Assembly (NCBI GenBank): GCA_018399495.1
Contig: JAGYOG010000005.1
Coordinates: forward strand, 33,959 to 97,958
Source: Sphaerochaeta sp.
GTDB taxonomy: Bacteria; Spirochaetota; Spirochaetia; Sphaerochaetales; Sphaerochaetaceae
Length of the DNA: 64,000 nucleotides
Reading direction: 5' to 3'
Each line of letters begins with the position of its first letter. Position 1 is the first letter of the stretch. A model generated the notes under the pieces. It had not been told where the DNA came from. It ran no database searches and worked only from the letters and a program-made list of their open reading frames with translations. The position numbers and the translations under genes are program-made. Positions 59,996 through 64,000 of this stretch are shown in pieces.

Positions 59996-60501
59996 GCAAA
60001 GCTAATTCGACCCGATTCTTGATTATGGACGCCTGCGTTCTAATTGACTATATGAACGGAGAACCTGAACTATTCAAGCTCATTTCATTCCATATCGGTT
60101 CAATCTATATCGCGACTCCAATCCTGGAAGAAGTGGGCTCCATCAAGTCTATAGAAGAATTGAAAGATCTAGGGCTCATACCAATAGAACCTGAGATTGA
60201 AGATGTATTCACAGCGGAAGAGATGGCTGGGCGAACATCCTTTCAGGATAATATCTGCTTCCTCACCGCAAAAAGACAGAGCTTCACCTGCGTCTCAAAT
60301 GATACAAACCTGAGACGACAATGCACGGATGCGAGTGTACCCATTGTCTGGGGACTGGAACTTATTCTGAATCTCGCGAAAGCCGGTGGGCTACTTAAGA
60401 AGCAAGCCTCCAGGATTGCAAAGGATATACATAAATCAAATCCAAGACATATTAATGCAAAAATTCTAAGTGAGTTTGAAGCCAAATTGAAACGTTTATA
60501 G
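59992..60501 (+). CDS. PIN-domain protein, predicted toxin nuclease
   Basis: A 169-residue protein. PIN-type acidic residues are present: MDACVLIDY near the start, LEEV, FQDN, and a late SNDTNLRRQC motif. These coordinate Mg2+/Mn2+ in RNA-cutting toxins. The start is TTG in a TTGA overlap with the stop of the peptidase gene, with GGAGG 7 bases upstream, so its translation is coupled. Together with the upstream XRE-peptidase it looks like a toxin-antitoxin pair, but order (antitoxin first) and function are inferred. I cannot name the PIN subfamily. Confidence 0.8.
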   Translation: MSKANSTRFLIMDACVLIDYMNGEPELFKLISFHIGSIYIATPILEEVGSIKSIEELKDLGLIPIEPEIEDVFTAEEMAGRTSFQDNICFLTAKRQSFTCVSNDTNLRRQCTDASVPIVWGLELILNLAKAGGLLKKQASRIAKDIHKSNPRHINAKILSEFEAKLKRL

Positions 60502-60941
60502 CAAGTTCTTTTCTTCAACTATAATCAGGAACCTGACACCAGAAACTTGGTTACGATGGGTAAATAATGGACAATTATGGAACTCCATTTTTGCAGTTAC
60601 GTATTAAAATTGAGACTATATACAGAGATAAAAAACCTTTAACGAAGACGCCACCACGAATCATAACCCGAAGGTCGTAGGTGCAGAGACACGCGAAAGA
60701 ACAGTGATTCTTTATCATACCAGAAAATGAGGTAACTTGTTTGGCGACAATGGTCATACAGCGGGTTGCCTTTCTTGTGTCTTTATGGCTCAAGGGGAAA
60801 ATCTGTGAGATTGGGAAAGACGAAAAGAACTGGAAAGAGTCGTTTTAAATAGAAAAGAGACAGCCCCTCTGTCAATATTTAGTCAACAATAAACCAAGCT
60901 AACAAGGTCGGACGCTCATGGACCATTATAACGATACCATC
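60502..60941. other. 440-base region without recognisable genes
   Basis: Only short, unconvincing frames are present. The stretch is rich in A and T and may be the eroded end of an inserted module. It separates the PIN gene from the interrupted comM gene, which runs in the opposite direction. Confidence 0.45.
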
Positions 60942-62312
60942 CTACTTATTCCGGTGGTAATGACGGTCTTTAGGAAGTAGGTAGAGCGAGTATGCCTTCT
61001 CCATTATCTCTTGGGTAACCGATTCCTTTCCTTCCCAGTCCGCAATCACCTGAGCGAGGGTACAGCAGAGCTTTGCTCTTCTGAGGCTTCTCTGTGTGTG
61101 GGCCATCACCTTGCTGTAGCGGGGGAACAGATGAGCAACTCCCTCCTGTTTACGTACTGATTGCAGGGACCGAATATGCTCGATGACCTTCATGTCCACA
61201 TGGAAAGACTCGACTGTTCCTGTCAGCAAGGGTTCCGGTTCCAAGGCAATGGCAATGGCGAATCGGTCAAGCAGGGGATAGCCGATGAGTCCCCAGAACT
61301 GGTCGATTTGTGCCTGGGTGCAACGACATATTCCATTAGGATTACCCAGATTTGCACAACGGCATCAGTTAGTAGCGGATACCATGGTGTAATTGAGTGG
61401 ATAGTCACCAACTTGGTGTGTGTCCAGCAACTGTGCGAGTGTAGTTCTTACTTTTGGTTTCTGATTTGAGAGTTCATCTACGAGGAGTGCTCCCCCATGC
61501 GCTAAGCTTATCCAGGGAGGATTACCAGAGAGCATGCTCTATTGGCTCATTCCAGCCTCCAAGCGTAAAAGAGGGGATTCAATGCTTTGTTTTCCATGGA
61601 TTGCCCAGACTTCCTGTATTCGTTCTCCCGTAAGAAGAGGAAGCAATTGTTTGGTCCTGCTCAGCAATAAACTTTTCCCGCTTCCTGGAGGTCCATAATT
61701 AATAGAGAAGGGCAATTCTCCGGCTACTGCATAACAGAGTGCTTGTTTCGCTTCTCTCAGACCGAGGATTCCTGTGAAGGGATCCTCTTTGAGCATATAC
61801 GTCTTTGAATTATCACGCTTTGGCTCCTCGTTTTCTGGATGACGTAACGAAAACCTCCAGATTTGGCTCAATGCAGAGGCAATGGAAGGACAGGGAATAC
61901 AGTATTCATGAATAGGGGAGATATTCTCACCGCATAGGATCAGGGAAATTCCAGCTTCTATGCATAACTGTGTCAGTTCTCTCTGCAAAGGAGGGGGACT
62001 TACCAAGGAGCCTACCAGATTGACAGTCCCATACAGCAGGATTGAGTGATTACTTATTTCCAGGAGGTTTTTCTCCATGCAGAGCATTGCAAGCAGAACT
62101 GGAGCAAGTATGCCATCGATGGATGAGTGGGGTGGCACTTGGATTGAGAGTTGGGGAAGAGGGCCCTGATAGTAGGCTTTCACTTCTCCCTTCAAGCGGG
62201 AAGATTTAGCCAGGGAGAGTCCACGTATAGTGAAGCTGGTGTTTGATCTTGCCACCTGGACACGGAGGAGGGTACCGGTGAATCCGGTTCGTTGATATCC
62301 ATATATTTGCAT
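60942..62312 (-). pseudogene. comM: ComM/YifB-type AAA+ ATPase gene with two in-frame stops
   Basis: The frame is open for 456 codons with only TAG at codon 258 (61539-61541) and TGA at codon 316 (61365-61367). The protein resembles the Mg-chelatase-like ComM helicase used in DNA uptake and recombination. An N-terminal S5-like domain is followed by Walker A GPPGSGKS (207-214), a Walker B region SLAHGGALLVDEL after the first stop, then VSATN where NPCPCG is expected (here N, TGA, CRCA), and GYPLLDRFAIAI. Length is slightly below the usual 500. No frameshift separates the parts, so this is a recent loss, readthrough, or sequencing error. CAG to TAG and CGA to TGA are single-base routes to these stops. 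Confidence 0.8.
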
Positions 62313-62330
62313 ACCCCCTAAGGGTGGTCA

Positions 62331-63677
62331 TTAGGCACTTTGCTTCATGATGCGGCGGAAATGACGCATTTGGATTCGGTAGGCAAAGATCAGTAGGATG
62401 GCTGCGGCAATCCAAGCCATCGGACTGGAGAGGATGATTCCCCTATACCCCAATAAGCCTGGAAGCGTGAAGGCTGCCAGAGCGCGAAACAGCAACTCCT
62501 GGATGGAGGAAAGCATGGGGATCAACCCTGATCCAAGCCCTTGACAGGTGTTTCGGAACACGAAGATGAGTCCAAGTGGAATGAAGAAGTAAGAGATAAG
62601 TGAGAGATATTGGTTGGTTTGTTTAATAACATGCGTCTGCGAGGAATCGATGAAGAGCATGGCAAGGAAATCACCGGCAAAGAATACCAGAAGAAATGCT
62701 GCCATGCTGAAAAGTACATTCAGCATGAGAGCACTCTTCAGGCCTTGGGAGATTCTGGAGAGATAGCCTCCTCCCAGATTCTGTGCGCTGTAGGTGGCCA
62801 TGGCAAGGCCGAGGGTCATCAGCGGTTGGGTTACGAGTTGCTCGATGCGTGTGCCTACCGAGTAGGCTGCAACGGTATCACTTCCAAAGGTATTGATAAC
62901 GGACTGTACCATCATGACACCGATTGCGCATACAGAAAACTGTAATGCACTGGGTAGGCCGATGCGCAGGAGTCTGCCGATCATAGGCCAGTCAATGCTC
63001 CAATCTTCTTTTTTGAGGTGCAGAATCGGGTATCGCTTATATATATAGAAAAGACAGAGCAGGGCTGAGATTCCTTGACTGGTAATAGTGGCAAGCGCAA
63101 CACCTTTTACACCCATACCCAGAATAATCACAGAGACAAGGTCTCCGATGATATTCAGTACGCTTGCTATCAATAGGAAATAGAGAGGGGATCTGCTGTC
63201 GCCCAATGCCCGGAGTATAGCCGCCAGCAGGTTGTAATAAATGGTAGCCACAATGCCCAGGTAGAGAATAACGAGGTAGTCATGTGCGTCATTGATTATG
63301 TTCTCTGGGGTATTAAGTGCTTCCAATAGTGTCCTGGTGGAAGCTACCGCAAGAAATGAGACTATTACAGAGAGGAAAAGCGCTGAGAGAATGCTCATGG
63401 CAACTGCCTTTCGCATACTCCTCTCATCTTTTGCACCGAATTTCTGGCTGATGATTACCGAAAATCCTGCGTTTAGGCCGATAACGAACCCAAGGACAAA
63501 AAATGTGATCGGTCCTGTGGAGCCCACCGCTGCCAGCGCCTGAACACCGATGAATCTGCCGACCACAAAGGTATCCACCATTGTATAGAATTGTTGGAAA
63601 AGATTGCCTCCAAGAATGGGAAGCATGAAAAAGAAAATCAACCTAAGAGGATTTCCTCTGGTCATATCCTGCTGCAT
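62331..63677 (-). CDS. MATE-family multidrug/solute efflux protein
   Basis: A 448-residue membrane protein with 12 hydrophobic segments in two repeats. MLPILGGNLFQQFYTMVDTFVVGRFIGVQALAAVG at the N-terminus is typical of MATE transporters that expel cationic compounds using sodium or proton gradients. The ATG with GGAG 10 bases upstream is preferred; 27 codons further upstream are open but probably non-coding. It precedes comM on the same strand by 18 bases. Confidence 0.9.
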   Translation of the reverse strand: MQQDMTRGNPLRLIFFFMLPILGGNLFQQFYTMVDTFVVGRFIGVQALAAVGSTGPITFFVLGFVIGLNAGFSVIISQKFGAKDERSMRKAVAMSILSALFLSVIVSFLAVASTRTLLEALNTPENIINDAHDYLVILYLGIVATIYYNLLAAILRALGDSRSPLYFLLIASVLNIIGDLVSVIILGMGVKGVALATITSQGISALLCLFYIYKRYPILHLKKEDWSIDWPMIGRLLRIGLPSALQFSVCAIGVMMVQSVINTFGSDTVAAYSVGTRIEQLVTQPLMTLGLAMATYSAQNLGGGYLSRISQGLKSALMLNVLFSMAAFLLVFFAGDFLAMLFIDSSQTHVIKQTNQYLSLISYFFIPLGLIFVFRNTCQGLGSGLIPMLSSIQELLFRALAAFTLPGLLGYRGIILSSPMAWIAAAILLIFAYRIQMRHFRRIMKQSA

Positions 63678-63775
63678 TGGAACATTGCTCCTTCGATGGG
63701 CAATCATATTGCCAACGAATGGTTTGGGCAAGCATCTCAAGAAAGATACTTTATACAATGAATTTCACAAAGTCA

Positions 63776-64000
63776 CTGGACAGATAGCAGGAAGTCCTGT
63801 ATAGTCGCTTCTTGTCGGCCAACGCCGGCCGCCGGAGAAGGGCCCTTGGGAGCTTTGGAAAAAAGGGCCGAAAGGGCCTTGACGGAAAGGCGGCAAATCG
63901 GGTAAGTTGACCGAGCGCCTCCCGAGAGGGGGGAGCGAGAAGATTTATGAAAGCATAGCGCAGGGAAGAGATGAGAATAGGAAGGAAGCAACCCCCAGTG
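63776..64000 (+). promoter_or_regulatory. promoter and GC-rich structured leader at the window end
   Basis: CTGGAC (63776-63781) and TATAGT (63800-63805), 18 bases apart, are followed by a GC-rich, hairpin-rich stretch with blocks such as AAGGGCCCTT and GGGCCGAAAGGGCC and a second region CGCCTCCCGAGAGGGGGGAGCG. It is much richer in G and C than the flanking gene and has no coding sense. A leader of an rRNA operon or another structured RNA beyond the window edge is the best guess. Confidence 0.4.

Noticed and set aside
60575..60793. 72-residue minus-strand frame
   Set aside because: No ribosome site, no recognisable family, unusual residue mix; treated as non-coding.
61365..61367. TGA in comM read as selenocysteine
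   Set aside because: No selenocysteine insertion hairpin could be identified, the position is not a redox site, and another stop (TAG) occurs in the same gene.
63776..64000. RNase P or 6S RNA at the right end
   Set aside because: The conserved P4 or AGGAAAGTCC elements of RNase P and the open-bubble layout of 6S RNA are not visible.

Overview
The window looks like a contiguous piece of a spirochaete chromosome, most likely a Sphaerochaeta-type (Sphaerochaetaceae) bacterium. This is inference from gene content: several EF-G paralogues, a bacterial XPB/Rad25 helicase with its Helicase_C_3 partner, a bS22/COX24-type micro-protein, and gene order around rpsB-tsf-frr-uppS-cdsA-dxr-rseP. No 16S rRNA gene is visible to confirm it. 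About 90% of the window is dense, core-type sequence with short gaps, many 4-nt start/stop overlaps and several convergent genes that overlap at their 3' ends.

Layout. 1-7.4 kb: partial ArsR regulator, guanine-deaminase-like enzyme, argG with a strong promoter and ARG-box-like repeats, an ABC transporter pair, a HAD phosphatase, hflK-hflC. 7.5-12.1 kb: metG, a FemAB-like aminoacyltransferase, murD. 12.3-17.0 kb: a 29-residue basic protein, then rpsF-ssb-rpsR-membrane protein-rplI-dnaB; the rplI tail is an 18-bp repeat array carrying two one-base losses. 17.0-24.1 kb (minus strand): rpsB-tsf-frr-uppS-cdsA-dxr-rseP, with maf. 24.1-34.9 kb: ABC-F ATPase, fused aroD-aroE, then a minus-strand operon (small membrane protein, aroK, aroC, XPB helicase, Helicase_C_3 protein), dgt and nrdR. 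35.1-41.9 kb: ACT-domain protein, P-loop NTPase, queuosine-precursor transporter, inositol-phosphatase family enzyme, mfd, trmB. 41.9-48.9 kb: an EF-G-like GTPase without the usual catalytic histidine, an XRE regulator, fusA, and a heavy-metal P-type ATPase with an operator-like repeat. 49.0-56.2 kb: araD with a sugar isomerase, a TPR exported protein, aldehyde dehydrogenase, M42 peptidase, and a fluoride riboswitch controlling a cation/proton antiporter.

56.4-62.3 kb is the accessory part: tRNA-Lys and tRNA-Glu, an AEC transporter, about 1.1 kb of non-coding, apparently decayed sequence with a run of small hairpins, a two-gene XRE/ImmA-IrrE peptidase plus PIN-domain module (toxin-antitoxin-like), another decayed stretch, and a comM gene whose frame is open for 456 codons except for two in-frame stops. 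The window ends with a MATE transporter and a GC-rich promoter-plus-hairpin leader that may belong to a structured RNA or rRNA operon beyond the edge.

The most interesting items are the fluoride riboswitch-antiporter unit, the peptidase/PIN module in decayed surroundings, the interrupted comM, the rplI repeat array in which both other frames are closed by a stop in every repeat, and the EF-G-like/XRE/fusA arrangement. None can be shown to be a wholly new system from sequence alone.
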